Of a stretch of 64,000 nucleotides of DNA, positions 24,529-33,262 are shown one piece after another. The translations under genes and the position numbers were made by a program. This stretch comes from Kitasatospora phosalacinea (GTDB lineage Bacteria; Actinomycetota; Actinomycetes; Streptomycetales; Streptomycetaceae): NCBI RefSeq assembly GCF_000717185.1, contig NZ_JNYE01000016.1:1-64000 (forward strand). Direction: 5' to 3'. The number at the start of each line of letters is the position of its first letter. Positions within the stretch are counted from its first letter, which is position 1. The notes beneath the pieces are model-generated. The model saw only the letters and a program-made list of their open reading frames with translations, had not been told where the DNA came from and made no database searches.

Positions 24529-24570
24529 GGGTCGGCCCCGGAGGGGTGGGAACCGCTCCGGGGCCGACCC
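24529..24570. terminator. bidirectional hairpin between hmp and the biosynthetic cluster
   Basis: Perfect 15-base arms (24529-24543 and 24556-24570; GGGTCGGCCCCGGAG on the left) around a 12-base loop separate the convergent hmp and DUF3050 genes. Confidence 0.8.
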
Positions 24571-24585
24571 GGCCGCCTCACGGTG

Positions 24586-25368
24586 TCACAGCGCGGCCGT
24601 GATCGCGTCCCACAGCGCGACCCGGGCCCGCAGTGCGGTGCGGACCGTCGCCGCGCACTCCTCCCAGCGCTCGGTGTCGTCGCCGCACAGGTCGATCAGC
24701 ATCTGCATCGCCATCGGGGTGTGCTGCTCGCCGTCCACCTCGATGTGCCGGGCCAGGTAGTCCTTGAAGACGGTCAACTTGCCGTCGGCGTCGTCGATCC
24801 GGACCACCTGCTCGAACATCTCCGGGATCAGGTCCTCCCGGCCGAACGCGAACGCCGCAGCCTGGCAGTGCACCGGCGCGTCCTCGATGATCGAGAACGT
24901 GACGGCCGTGAACGCGGCCGCCGCCTCCGGGATCTCCGCCACCTTCGCAGCCTCTGCGACCGGCAGACCGGACCGCACCGCCGCCAGGAACGCCTCGACC
25001 GGAGCGGTGTCCGCACCCGCCCTGGCCATGCCGTCCAGGTACAGCTCGAAGTGGCTGATGTAGCCGTCGCCGAGCTCGTCGCTCTCCTCCACCAGCACGA
25101 TCTCGTTGATCAGCCGACGGCTCGCGGTCGGGCCGTCCGGCAGCCACGGCAGGTTCACGCACGTCAACTGCCGCTGCAGGCACTTGAGCAGAGACATGAA
25201 GTCCCAGACGGCGAACACGTGGGTCTGCTGGAAGGTCCGCACCTTCTCCAGGTTGTCCAGCGACAGGTACATCGGGTGGGAGACCACCTCGCGGCGGACC
25301 TCCTCGATCGACTCGCGCAGGGCGGTCAGGCCGGGGTGGCTGCGGTCCCAGTGGTAGCGGTCGCTCAT
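24586..25368 (-). CDS. DUF3050 protein, heme-oxygenase-like diiron oxygenase candidate
   Basis: A 260-aa all-helical protein of the DUF3050 family, related to heme-oxygenase-like metalloenzymes. Candidate metal ligands recur on separate helices: [11 protein letters not shown] (His), [12 protein letters not shown] (Glu), [12 protein letters not shown] (His, Glu) and [17 protein letters not shown] (His). I infer a possible non-heme iron oxidase; this has not been shown for the family. It is the last gene of the minus-strand biosynthetic operon, 103 bases after E1 beta, and would be a tailoring or fragment-cleaving oxygenase. The start is MSDRYHW at 25368. Confidence 0.75.
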   Translation of the reverse strand: MSDRYHWDRSHPGLTALRESIEEVRREVVSHPMYLSLDNLEKVRTFQQTHVFAVWDFMSLLKCLQRQLTCVNLPWLPDGPTASRRLINEIVLVEESDELGDGYISHFELYLDGMARAGADTAPVEAFLAAVRSGLPVAEAAKVAEIPEAAAAFTAVTFSIIEDAPVHCQAAAFAFGREDLIPEMFEQVVRIDDADGKLTVFKDYLARHIEVDGEQHTPMAMQMLIDLCGDDTERWEECAATVRTALRARVALWDAITAAL

Positions 25369-25471
25369 GACTGCTCTCCTTGTGTGACGTGGCGGGGGAT
25401 GAGGCACATGGACACTACGTGGGTGGACGCAGCGGTAGTACGGCTTGGAAAACGACTGCCCGAAGGGGCAG

Positions 25472-26434
25472 TCACTTCAGGACGGCCCGGATCGCGTCCC
25501 GCAGCTGCTCGGCGTCCGGCTGCAGGGCCCGGTCCAGCGCCAGGGCGAAGGGCAGGACCGCCCCGTCCGGGCGGGTGACCCGGCGGGGCGGGGCCAGCAG
25601 GCGGCACTCCTCGGCGGCGACGGCCAGCACCTCGGCGGCGAAACCGGCGAAGCGGTTGGAGTCGTCGACCACCACCAGGCGGCCGGTGCGCCCCAGCGAC
25701 TCCACCAGGGCCGCCCGGTCCAGCGGGTACAGGGTGCGCGGATCGAGCACCTCCACCGAGGCCTCGCCCGCCAACTCCTCGGCCACCGCCAGCGCCTGGT
25801 GCACCAGGTGGCCGACCGCGACCACCGTCACGTCGCTGCCCGCACGGTGGACCCGGGCCGCACCGATCGGCACCGGCACCAGCGGCGCCGTCACGTCCTC
25901 GCGCACCCCCAGCGCGCCCGCCGGGGCGAACAGCACCACCGGGTCGTCGTCCCGGATCGCCGAACTCAGCAGCCCGTACGCGTCGGTGGGCGTCGCGGGC
26001 GCCAGCGTCTTGATGCCGACGTGCGCGAACAGGCCGTACGGGTGGTCCGAGTGCTGGCCCGCCCAGCCGCTGCGGGAACCCGAACCCGGCACCACCACGG
26101 TCAGCGGCACCCGCGCCTGCCCGCCCGTCATCAGCGAGAACTTGTGCGCCTGGTTGGCGAGTTGCTCGAACACCAGGAACAGCAGCGACGGGATCTGCAA
26201 CTCGATCACCGGACGCATCCCGTTCAGCGCCGCCCCGATGCCCGCCGAGGTGAACGCCTGCTCCGACAGCGGCACGTCCACCACCCGCCCGGCGCCGAAG
26301 CGCTGCTGCAGGCCCGGCGTCAGCCCGGCCAGGCCCGCGCCGACGTCCTCGCCGAACACGCACACCGCCGGATCGGCCTCCAGCGCGTCCGCCAGCGCCC
26401 GGTTCATCGCCTTGGCGTACGACAACAGCGTCAC
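25472..26434 (-). CDS. 2-oxoacid dehydrogenase E1 component, beta subunit
   Basis: A 320-aa transketolase-fold subunit. Typical motifs are [55 protein letters not shown] and the C-terminal [12 protein letters not shown]. It pairs with the alpha subunit at 26431-27399; its ATG overlaps the alpha stop (ATGA). Together they bind thiamine diphosphate and decarboxylate a 2-oxo acid, or transfer an acyl group. No lipoyl E2 or E3 gene is near, so they either borrow those partners or perform a non-dehydrogenase reaction such as acyl transfer to a carrier or acyloin formation. Confidence 0.9.
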   Translation of the reverse strand: MTLLSYAKAMNRALADALEADPAVCVFGEDVGAGLAGLTPGLQQRFGAGRVVDVPLSEQAFTSAGIGAALNGMRPVIELQIPSLLFLVFEQLANQAHKFSLMTGGQARVPLTVVVPGSGSRSGWAGQHSDHPYGLFAHVGIKTLAPATPTDAYGLLSSAIRDDDPVVLFAPAGALGVREDVTAPLVPVPIGAARVHRAGSDVTVVAVGHLVHQALAVAEELAGEASVEVLDPRTLYPLDRAALVESLGRTGRLVVVDDSNRFAGFAAEVLAVAAEECRLLAPPRRVTRPDGAVLPFALALDRALQPDAEQLRDAIRAVLK

Positions 26435-27399
26435 AGGGCCGCTCCCGACCGGGGCCGCAGCCCGCTCGCGTACAGGTGGTCAGTGGCCGTCGCCGGATCC
26501 GGCTCCGCCGAGGCGAGCGCGAACCCGGCCGCGGCGGCGAGGAGTTCGGCCACCTCCAGGTCGATCGCCGCTGCCTCCGGCAGATCGGTCGCCAGCGGGT
26601 CGCGCTCCCGCCAGGACGCCACCTCCTCGGCGGCGCGGTACGACAGCCGGAAGCGCCGCTCCATCGTGTGGTGCGCCTCGAAGCGGTACGTCAGGCACTC
26701 CAGGAACGACGGCCCGCCGCCCGAGCGCGCGCGCTCCACCGCCCGCCCGGCCGCCGCCCGGACCGCCTCCACGTCCATCCCGTCCACCGTCTCGGCCGGG
26801 ATGCCGAACGCCGCCGCCCGGCCGCACGCCGAACCGCCCACCGCCGAGGCGGCCGGCAGCGTCGTCGCGTAGCCGTTGTTCTCGCAGACGAACACCACCG
26901 GCGCCCGCCAGATGGACGCCAGGTTCAACGACTCCAGCAGCACGCCCTGGTTGAGCGCGCCGTCGCCGAAGAACGAGGCCACCACGGTCGGTTCACCGCG
27001 CCGCTGCGCCGCCCAGGCCGCGCCGACCGCGATCGGCGCGCCCGCGCCGACGATGCCGTTCGCGCCCAGGATGCCCAGCGAGAAGTCCGCGGCGTGCATC
27101 GAACCGCCGCGGCCGCCGTTCAATCCGCCGACGCGGCCCAGCAGTTCGGCCAGCAGCCGGCCGGGGTCGGCGCCCTTGGCCAGCACGTGCCCGTGCCCGC
27201 GGTGGGTGGAGGTCAGCTGGTCGGCCGGATCCAGCGCGGCGCACACCCCGACCGCCACCGCCTCCTGCCCGCTGTACGGGTGGGTGCCGCCGACGACCAG
27301 GCCCGAACGCACCCACTCCAGGGCCAGTTCCTCGAAGGAGCGGATCAGCCGCATCGTCCGGTACCGACCCGCCGGATCCGCCAGGTGCGGCAGGCTCAC
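26431..27399 (-). CDS. 2-oxoacid dehydrogenase E1 component, alpha subunit
   Basis: A 322-aa alpha subunit. The ThDP/Mg motif GDGALNQGVLLESLNLASIW and CENNGYATTLPA are intact, as are RLIRSFEELALEWVRSGLV and GHGHVLAKGAD. The GTG at 27399 (VSLPHLADPAGRYR) overlaps the PhyH stop (GTGA) and gives the usual family length; the long upstream frame is spurious. In this cluster a natural substrate is 4-hydroxyphenylglyoxylate from HmaS/Hmo, which would yield a 4-hydroxybenzoyl unit, as 2-oxo acid dehydrogenase-like enzymes act in phenylglycine pathways. This is inference. Confidence 0.9.
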   Translation of the reverse strand: MSLPHLADPAGRYRTMRLIRSFEELALEWVRSGLVVGGTHPYSGQEAVAVGVCAALDPADQLTSTHRGHGHVLAKGADPGRLLAELLGRVGGLNGGRGGSMHAADFSLGILGANGIVGAGAPIAVGAAWAAQRRGEPTVVASFFGDGALNQGVLLESLNLASIWRAPVVFVCENNGYATTLPAASAVGGSACGRAAAFGIPAETVDGMDVEAVRAAAGRAVERARSGGGPSFLECLTYRFEAHHTMERRFRLSYRAAEEVASWRERDPLATDLPEAAAIDLEVAELLAAAAGFALASAEPDPATATDHLYASGLRPRSGAAL

Positions 27400-28397
27400 C
27401 GGCCCGACCGCCCCGACAGCCCCGACCCCGGCAGCCTCAGCTCCGGCAGCCCCAGCTCCGATGGCCCCGACCCCGGCAGCCCCAGCTCCGACCGCCACAG
27501 CACCGGGCAGAACTCCGGGTCCGCGTAGTCCGGTCGCCCGTCCGCGTCGCGCCGCACCACCGCGTCGTGGTTGTACACCACCGGCGAACCGTCCGGCCGC
27601 AGGAACGAGCGGTACCGGTTCGACCCGTCCTGCAGGTGCAGCGACACCGCCCGGCGCGGCTGCGCGGACCGGTTCGGGCCCGAGCCGTGGTAGGTGCGGC
27701 AGTGGTGGAAGGACACGTGCCCGCGCGGGATCTCCACCGGCACGGTACGGACCTCGGTGCCGTTGAACTCGGCGTTCTCGTGCAGCAGTTGATCCAGCTC
27801 CGAACGGTCCCGGGCCGCGAAGTGCCGGGTCGAGTCGTCGCCGCCCGGCCGCTCCTCCCAGCGGTGGCTGCCGTCCACCATGGTGATGGTGCCCATCTCC
27901 TCCGTGCAGTCGTGGAACGGCAGGAACGCCGTCAGCATCCGCTGCGAGGTGGAGGTCTGCCAGTAGTGCTTGTCGAAGTGCCACGGCACCACGTTGCTCG
28001 GCTCGCCCGGCACCGGCGGCTTGTAGATCAGCGTCGCCTGGAACAGCCGGATCTCCTCCGCCTGTGCCAGCCGGGCCGCGACCGCGCCCAGCAGCGGCTT
28101 GCGCAGGATCCGGCCGATCTCCGCGTGCTCGTAGTGCACGTAGTCGTTGTGCCGCTGCACCGGCCCGTCCGAGGGCTTCCACGATGCCAGGTGCGGCGGT
28201 ACGGCCGGGAGTTCGCGGTCCCGCTCGCCCGCGTAGTAGCGCTCGGTGGCGGCCTGCAGCGCGTCCAGCTCGGCGTCCGAGAACAGCCGCCGGGACAGGT
28301 ACCAGCCGCGCTCCGCGTACTGCAGCACCTCCTCGACGGTCGGCAGCAGCGCCGACTCCTCCTCGGTCAACTCGAACTGCTCGATGGCGGTCGACAC
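27396..28397 (-). CDS. phytanoyl-CoA dioxygenase (PhyH) family Fe(II)/2-oxoglutarate enzyme
   Basis: A 333-aa non-heme iron oxygenase. The metal triad is visible: VVPWHFDKHYW gives His140 and Asp142, and CRTYHGSGPNR gives His237; an Arg in PRRAVSLHLQ would bind 2-oxoglutarate. NDYVHYEHAEIGRIL and ATLIYKPPVPGEPSN resemble PhyH enzymes of secondary metabolism. Likely hydroxylates an acyl or aminoacyl thioester intermediate. The C-terminus carries a repeated LGLPGSG/ELRLPGSG tail of about 30 residues made by tandem DNA repeats. It starts 16 bases after the HmaS/HPPD gene. Confidence 0.88.
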   Translation of the reverse strand: MSTAIEQFELTEEESALLPTVEEVLQYAERGWYLSRRLFSDAELDALQAATERYYAGERDRELPAVPPHLASWKPSDGPVQRHNDYVHYEHAEIGRILRKPLLGAVAARLAQAEEIRLFQATLIYKPPVPGEPSNVVPWHFDKHYWQTSTSQRMLTAFLPFHDCTEEMGTITMVDGSHRWEERPGGDDSTRHFAARDRSELDQLLHENAEFNGTEVRTVPVEIPRGHVSFHHCRTYHGSGPNRSAQPRRAVSLHLQDGSNRYRSFLRPDGSPVVYNHDAVVRRDADGRPDYADPEFCPVLWRSELGLPGSGPSELGLPELRLPGSGLSGRSGR

Positions 28398-28413
28398 GTC
28401 CGTTCTCCTCTGC

Positions 28414-29415
28414 TCAGCTGTCCGCGGTGGCGCGCTCGCGCTCCACCGCCTCGTACAGGGCCTTGATGTTCGCGGTGCCGAAGCTGCCCGCGCCGCGCCG
28501 CTCCACCAGCTCCAGGAAGAAGGTCCGGCGCGGATGGGTGGAGCGGGCGAAGATCTGGAACAGCTCGCCGCCGTGGTCCCGGTCCACCAGCACGTGGGTG
28601 TCGCGCAGTTCCGCCACCGGGATGGCCGTCGGGCCCAACCGCGACTCCAGCGCCTCGTAGTACGCGCCCGGCGTGCTCAGGAACGCCACCCCGCGACCCG
28701 CCAACTCCCGCACCGCGGCGGTGATCGAGCCCGTCGCGTACGCCAGGTGCTGGACGCCCGCGCCGCCGTGCGCCTCCAGGAAGCCGTCGATCTGGCCGGC
28801 GGCCCGCGAGGTGTCCGGCTCCAGCAGGGTGAAGGTGACCGTCCCGCACGGGCTCTGCACCACCCGGGAGTCCATCGCCTGGTCGCCGACCTCCACGTAC
28901 TCCCGGAACACCTCCCGGAAGCCCAGCCCGCGCACCGCCCAGTCCACCGAGGCGGCCAACTGCCCGCCCGGCACCACCACCGCCACGTGGTCCAGCGACA
29001 ACAGCGCGCCCTCGCCCGGCAGTTCGCCCTCCGGCAGCAGGTCCTCCGGCCCGGCGAAGCGCACCGCCAGGTCACCGAAACCGGAGACCGTGCCCGCCCC
29101 GTCCAGGCAGCCGCCGCCCGCGTTCAGCGCCCGCTCGGCCGCCGCGGCCGCCGCGACCCGGTCGGTGTGCCGCAGCGCGACCACCGCCACCCCGTCGCCG
29201 TGCCGCCGCACCCAGGCCGCGACCTGGTGCTCGGCCTCCACCACCGAGGTCACCAGCACCCGGATCGAGCCCTGGTGCGCCACCACCTGCGCGGTACCCG
29301 GCGCGGCCGCGGCCGGCTCGCTCAACGTGAAGCCCCAGTCGTCGCGCAACTGCGCGGCGTACTTGTGGGCGTCCTCCACGTACAGTTCGGTGTACGCGAT
29401 GCCCGGCACGGTCAT
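28414..29415 (-). CDS. hmaS: 4-hydroxymandelate synthase / 4-hydroxyphenylpyruvate dioxygenase
   Basis: A 333-aa double vicinal-oxygen-chelate enzyme. The Fe ligands are His143 (SLDHVAVVV), His223 (VQHLAYAT) and Glu302 (FFLELVERRG). HmaS and HPPD share fold and substrate: HPPD gives homogentisate, HmaS gives 4-hydroxymandelate. Co-occurrence with a hydroxymandelate oxidase and a hydroxyphenylglycine aminotransferase in this cluster, and the FGTANIKALYEAVERER ending, favour HmaS. The ATG overlaps the ketosynthase stop. Distinguishing active-site residues could not be checked by alignment, so HPPD activity is not excluded. Confidence 0.8.
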   Translation of the reverse strand: MTVPGIAYTELYVEDAHKYAAQLRDDWGFTLSEPAAAAPGTAQVVAHQGSIRVLVTSVVEAEHQVAAWVRRHGDGVAVVALRHTDRVAAAAAAERALNAGGGCLDGAGTVSGFGDLAVRFAGPEDLLPEGELPGEGALLSLDHVAVVVPGGQLAASVDWAVRGLGFREVFREYVEVGDQAMDSRVVQSPCGTVTFTLLEPDTSRAAGQIDGFLEAHGGAGVQHLAYATGSITAAVRELAGRGVAFLSTPGAYYEALESRLGPTAIPVAELRDTHVLVDRDHGGELFQIFARSTHPRRTFFLELVERRGAGSFGTANIKALYEAVERERATADS

Positions 29416-30689
29416 GAGTCCCCTCCGAGGTGCTTGGCCGTGATGCTCGGCGGCCCGAACAGCAGGCTCAGGTTGTGGCCGCCGAACGCGATCGAGTTGG
29501 ACAGGGCGTGGCGCACGACGCTGTGCTCGGCCGCGCCGCGGACGTGCCGCAACGCGCAGGCCTCGTCCGGCTGTTCGAGGTTCAGGGTGGGCGGGAGCAG
29601 GCCCTCGGCGACGGCCAGTGCCGACACCGCGGCCTCCACCGCTCCCGAGGCGCCCAGCAGGTGGCCGGTCGCGCCCTTGGTGGAGCTGACCCACGGCTCG
29701 TGCGCGCCGAACACCTCGCGCAGCGCCGAGGCCTCCGCCCGGTCGCCCAACTTGGTTCCCGTGCCGTGGGCGTTGACGTAGTCCACGGCCGACGGCGGCA
29801 GGCCCGCCGAGCGCAGCGCGGCCCGCATCGCGGAGACCGCGCCCGCACCGTCCGGGCGCGGCATGGTCGGGTGGTGGGCGTCGGTGGCCGCGCCCCAGCC
29901 GACCAGGGCGGCGTACCCGGAGGCGCCGCGGGCGGCCGCGTGCCCGGCGCTCTCCAGCACCAGGACGGCGCTGCCCTCGCCCAGCACGAAGCCGTTGCGG
30001 CGGGCGTCGAACGGACGCGAGGCCTGCGCCGGGTCTTCCCAACCAGCAGCGAGCGCCCGGGAGTTGTCGAAGGCCGCGGCGATCGTCGGATGCAGCGGGG
30101 CCTCCGCGCCGCCGCACACCACCACGTCCGTCTCGCCGCCCCTGATCAGCCGCAGCCCCTCGGCGATCGCCTGCGCACCCGCCGCGCAGGCGGTGATCAC
30201 GGCCGAACTGTAGCCGCGGATGCCGTACTTGATGGCGATCCGGGCGGCCGCCATGTTCGACAGCATGCCCGGCAGCAGGTACGGGCTGACCGCGGCCCGG
30301 CCGCGCTCGCGCCGCCCGGCGGCCTGCTGCTCGTAGCTCTCCAGCCCGCCGCCGCCCGTACCCAGCACCACCGCGACCCGCTCCGGGTCGGTGTCCTGAC
30401 GGATCGTCAGTTTCGCGTCGGCGAGGGCGTCCTCGGCGGCGGCCAGCGCCAGCAGCAGGAAGCGGTCGGCGACCCGGGTCTCGGTCGGCGGCAGCACCTC
30501 GGTCGCCGGGACGTGCGGGGAGACGCCCGCGACCCGCAGCCAGCCCGCCGCCGGGTGGCCCTCCGGCGGCGCGGACAGGCCGGAGCGGCCCGCCGCCAGC
30601 GCGCGGAACGCCTCCGGGACGGCGCGGCCCAGCGGCGTCACCCAGCCGATGCCGGTGACCTGCGCGGCGACGGGGCTCGCCGGGCTCAC
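29412..30689 (-). CDS. beta-ketoacyl-ACP synthase (FabF-like), complete Cys-His-His
   Basis: A 425-aa KAS II-type condensing enzyme with an intact triad: Cys168 (VITACAAGAQ), His308 (VNAHGTGTKLGD) and His343 (SSTKGATGHLLGASG). FVLGEGSAVLVLE and the NSIAFGGHNLSLLF C-terminus are canonical. It should perform decarboxylative Claisen condensation on the cluster's ACPs. Its start overlaps the upstream ligase stop and its stop overlaps hmaS. No ketoreductase or dehydratase is in the cluster, so the product of its extension would remain a beta-keto unit unless genes elsewhere help. Confidence 0.92.
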   Translation of the reverse strand: MSPASPVAAQVTGIGWVTPLGRAVPEAFRALAAGRSGLSAPPEGHPAAGWLRVAGVSPHVPATEVLPPTETRVADRFLLLALAAAEDALADAKLTIRQDTDPERVAVVLGTGGGGLESYEQQAAGRRERGRAAVSPYLLPGMLSNMAAARIAIKYGIRGYSSAVITACAAGAQAIAEGLRLIRGGETDVVVCGGAEAPLHPTIAAAFDNSRALAAGWEDPAQASRPFDARRNGFVLGEGSAVLVLESAGHAAARGASGYAALVGWGAATDAHHPTMPRPDGAGAVSAMRAALRSAGLPPSAVDYVNAHGTGTKLGDRAEASALREVFGAHEPWVSSTKGATGHLLGASGAVEAAVSALAVAEGLLPPTLNLEQPDEACALRHVRGAAEHSVVRHALSNSIAFGGHNLSLLFGPPSITAKHLGGDS

Positions 30690-32332
30690 GGTGCCCCCGC
30701 CCCGGCCGCGGCGTTCTCGGCGAGGTGGCGCCGGCGCAGCAGGACCTTGCGGACCTTGCCGGTCGGGCCGAGCGGGATCTGCCCGTCCGGGACGGCCAGC
30801 ACGGTGCGCACCACGGCGGCGACGTGCGGCTCCAGGGCGGCGAGCACCTCCGCGGTGCGGTCGGCGTCCCGGCCTGCGTCCCGGTCGGCGGCCGGGTCGA
30901 GCTGCAGCAGCACGTCGGCGACGGTCCGGTCACCGTCGCGGAAGGCGACCACGGTGCAGTCGTGCACGTCCGGGCAGGCCGCCAGGACGCGCTCCTCGCT
31001 GGCGGCGGTGTGCAGGCGGCGGCCGTCACCGAGGTCGACGGTGTCCACGGCCCGGTCGACGTGGTAGTAGTAGCCGTCCTCGTCGCGGTACATCAGGTCG
31101 CCGGTGAGGAAGTAGTCGCGCACCCGGGCGCGGTGGGTGGTGACCGAGTCGTTCCAGTAGCCGGGCGACAGGGTGGGGGAGCGGGTGCCCAGCTCGCCGA
31201 CCTCGCCCGGGCCGAGCTCGTTGCCGTCCGGGTCGAGGACCGCGCAGTCGACGAAGGCGTGCGGACGGCCCACGCAGCGGCCGTACCGGTCGGAGTCGAC
31301 GGTGTGGGTGATGTGGAAGTGCGAGTGGCCCATCTCGGAGGAGCCCAGGCCGTCGATGAACACCGACCCGGCGGTGCGGACCCGCCCCTGCCGGGTCGCG
31401 GTCACCCGCGAACCCTGGGCGACCAGGCGGCGGATGTGCGCCTCGTGGGCGCAGTCGCCGGTGTTCCACCACAGGCCGACCGAGGACAGGTCGCGGGCCG
31501 TGAGGTCCTGCCGGGCCAGGTCGGCCCAGGTGGTGGCGAAGCCGTAGACGCCCTGCGGCTGCCAGCGCTCGATTGCCTCCAGCACGGCCGGGCCGGTCTG
31601 CTGCGAGATCAGGTGCAGCTCGGCGTCGAAGCTGAGCGCCAGGTTGACGGCGATCAGCGTCGCGGCGTGCGCGGCGGGCAGCGCGCTGAGCACCCGGTCG
31701 ATGCCCTGCGGGCGCGGCAGCAGCAGGCGGTGGCGGATCGCCGCGTACAGGCTGGCGTGCGAGTGCAGCACCGCCTTCGGCAGGCCGGTGGTGCCCGAGG
31801 AGTGGGTGATCGCGACCGGGTCGGTGGACCAGTGCCGGTACGGGTCGGGCGCCGACTCCGGTTCGCCGTCGGCGAGTTCGGCGGTGTCGGCGAGCAGCGG
31901 CACGCCGTGGTCGAGGTCGGCGAGGACCTTGGCGTGCGCGGTGTCGGCGAGCAGCCCGGTCGCGTTCAACCGGCGCAGGTAGCGGGCCGAAGTGTCCGCG
32001 TCCAGCGCCGGGTTGAGCAGGGCCGGGATCGCGCCGAGCCGGCTCAGGGCGAGGAAGGACAGCACCTGGTCGGCCGCGGCGGACGCCTGCACGGCGACCG
32101 GGTCGCGGCGGCGCACCCCGCGGGCGTGCAGGGCGGCGGCCCGGGCCCGTACCGCCAAGTCGAGTTGACGGAGCGTCAGGGTGCTGTGCGCCGGGTGCCC
32201 GTCGACCGGGGTGTCGAAGGTCAGGGTCGGCGAGTCCAGGCCGAGGCCCTGCTCGACGCGGGTGGTCAGGACGTTTCCGGCGCCGACGGAGCTGTCGGCG
32301 GACAGCGTGGCGCGCAGGCTGGGGAGGCTCAT
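30686..32332 (-). CDS. acyl-CoA synthetase / acyl-ACP ligase (ANL superfamily)
   Basis: A 548-aa adenylating enzyme. The P-loop is THSSGTTGLPKAVLHSH. FIDGLGSSEMGHS corresponds to the A5 adenine-binding region, YFLTGDLMYRDEDGYYYHVD to A7, and the A10 lysine lies in PLGPTGKVRKVLL. It activates a carboxylic acid to its adenylate and transfers it to CoA or an ACP. With two ACPs and a second ligase in the same operon it probably primes one carrier protein. Substrate unknown; an aromatic acid from the 4-hydroxymandelate branch or a short acyl group are options. Confidence 0.88.
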   Translation of the reverse strand: MSLPSLRATLSADSSVGAGNVLTTRVEQGLGLDSPTLTFDTPVDGHPAHSTLTLRQLDLAVRARAAALHARGVRRRDPVAVQASAAADQVLSFLALSRLGAIPALLNPALDADTSARYLRRLNATGLLADTAHAKVLADLDHGVPLLADTAELADGEPESAPDPYRHWSTDPVAITHSSGTTGLPKAVLHSHASLYAAIRHRLLLPRPQGIDRVLSALPAAHAATLIAVNLALSFDAELHLISQQTGPAVLEAIERWQPQGVYGFATTWADLARQDLTARDLSSVGLWWNTGDCAHEAHIRRLVAQGSRVTATRQGRVRTAGSVFIDGLGSSEMGHSHFHITHTVDSDRYGRCVGRPHAFVDCAVLDPDGNELGPGEVGELGTRSPTLSPGYWNDSVTTHRARVRDYFLTGDLMYRDEDGYYYHVDRAVDTVDLGDGRRLHTAASEERVLAACPDVHDCTVVAFRDGDRTVADVLLQLDPAADRDAGRDADRTAEVLAALEPHVAAVVRTVLAVPDGQIPLGPTGKVRKVLLRRRHLAENAAAGAGAP

Positions 32333-32446
32333 CGTTCCCGTTCTTCTCGTGGTGCGGGAGAGGGGGTCCCTCGGCGGGCCGCGGGGCGCGAGGGGGCTCA
32401 GGGGGCTGGGCGGTTGAGGGCTGGGAGCTCGGGGGGTCCAGGCAGT

Positions 32447-33079
32447 TCAGGGGGCGAGCAGGACGGCGGTGGCGTGGTCGGGCGGTCCCTGGACGGCGGT
32501 TACCACGAGGACCTGCTCGGCGTCGCCGTCCTCGATCAACAGGGCTGCCCGCTCGTGGAGTTCGCGTTCGTCGTCGAAGCCGGGGCCGAGTGCGACGACC
32601 GGGCCGTCCAGCTGCCAGCGGGCGGCGAGGTGGCCGAGGACGGCGTTCGGGTTGGACTGGAAGAACAGCAGCGGGGCGACCCGCTGCCCGTTCGCGGTGG
32701 CCCGGGCGAGCGCGTCCGCGGTGCCGGTGTCGCCGCTCGGGCTGGCCAGCAGCAGTGCGGTGCGCGGCGCCCCGGTCGCCGGGGGCGGGCCGTGGTGGGC
32801 GCGCAGGCAGCGCTCGGCGGTCTCGGCCACCAGCGGGCTGAACGCGGACTCCACGAAGCCCGCGATGGCGGGCAGTTCGTCCGCGGGCCGCTCCGGCCAC
32901 CGGGCACGGGCCAGCACCCGCAGCGGCCCGGCCGACAGCCGGGGCACCGCGACGGGCCCCACGTCGGGGACCGGGGGCGCGGAGGGCGCCGGGTCGGCGA
33001 CGGGAGCGGAGGCGGGAGCGGCGACGGGAGCGGGGACGGGAGCGGGGACGGGAGCGGGGACGGAGGTCGGGGCGGTCAT
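32447..33079 (-). CDS. truncated ketosynthase-like protein (beta-ketoacyl synthase N-terminal domain, chain-length-factor type)
   Basis: A 210-aa protein. After a Pro/Ala/Val repeat leader (PVPAPVPAPV) it matches the short ketoacyl-synthase N-terminal domain family found beside discrete type II ketosynthases (FVESAFSPLVAETAERCLRA, LLASPSGDTGTADALA, FFQSNPNAVLGHLAARW, then LVVTAVQGPPDHATAVLL). There is no catalytic Cys in the expected place (FQSNPNAVLG) and no second half. It is probably a non-catalytic partner or scaffold for one of the ketosynthases, by analogy with chain-length factors of aryl-polyene systems. The 183 bases upstream are a G-rich degenerate repeat. Confidence 0.65.
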   Translation of the reverse strand: MTAPTSVPAPVPAPVPAPVAAPASAPVADPAPSAPPVPDVGPVAVPRLSAGPLRVLARARWPERPADELPAIAGFVESAFSPLVAETAERCLRAHHGPPPATGAPRTALLLASPSGDTGTADALARATANGQRVAPLLFFQSNPNAVLGHLAARWQLDGPVVALGPGFDDERELHERAALLIEDGDAEQVLVVTAVQGPPDHATAVLLAP

Positions 33080-33262
33080 GCGGGAGCCACCAGGAGGACG
33101 GGCCGGGGACGGCCGGACGGGAGCGGGCAAGGGCGGGCAAGGACTGGCATGCACGGGCGGGCATGGGCAGGGGGGGCAGGGACGGGCAGGGGCGGGCAGG
33201 TGCAGGTGCAGGTGCGAGGAAGGTCCAACGCGCTTGTGGTGAAGGCGGGTTGGCGATGAGGC

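Noticed and set aside
25472..27399. Complete pyruvate or branched-chain dehydrogenase operon
   Set aside because: No E2 or E3 gene follows; the pair sits inside a secondary-metabolism operon.
26431..28182. E1 alpha extended to 583 aa
   Set aside because: The extension overlaps the PhyH gene in another frame and is Arg/Ala-rich; the GTG at 27399 gives the family length and the usual coupling.
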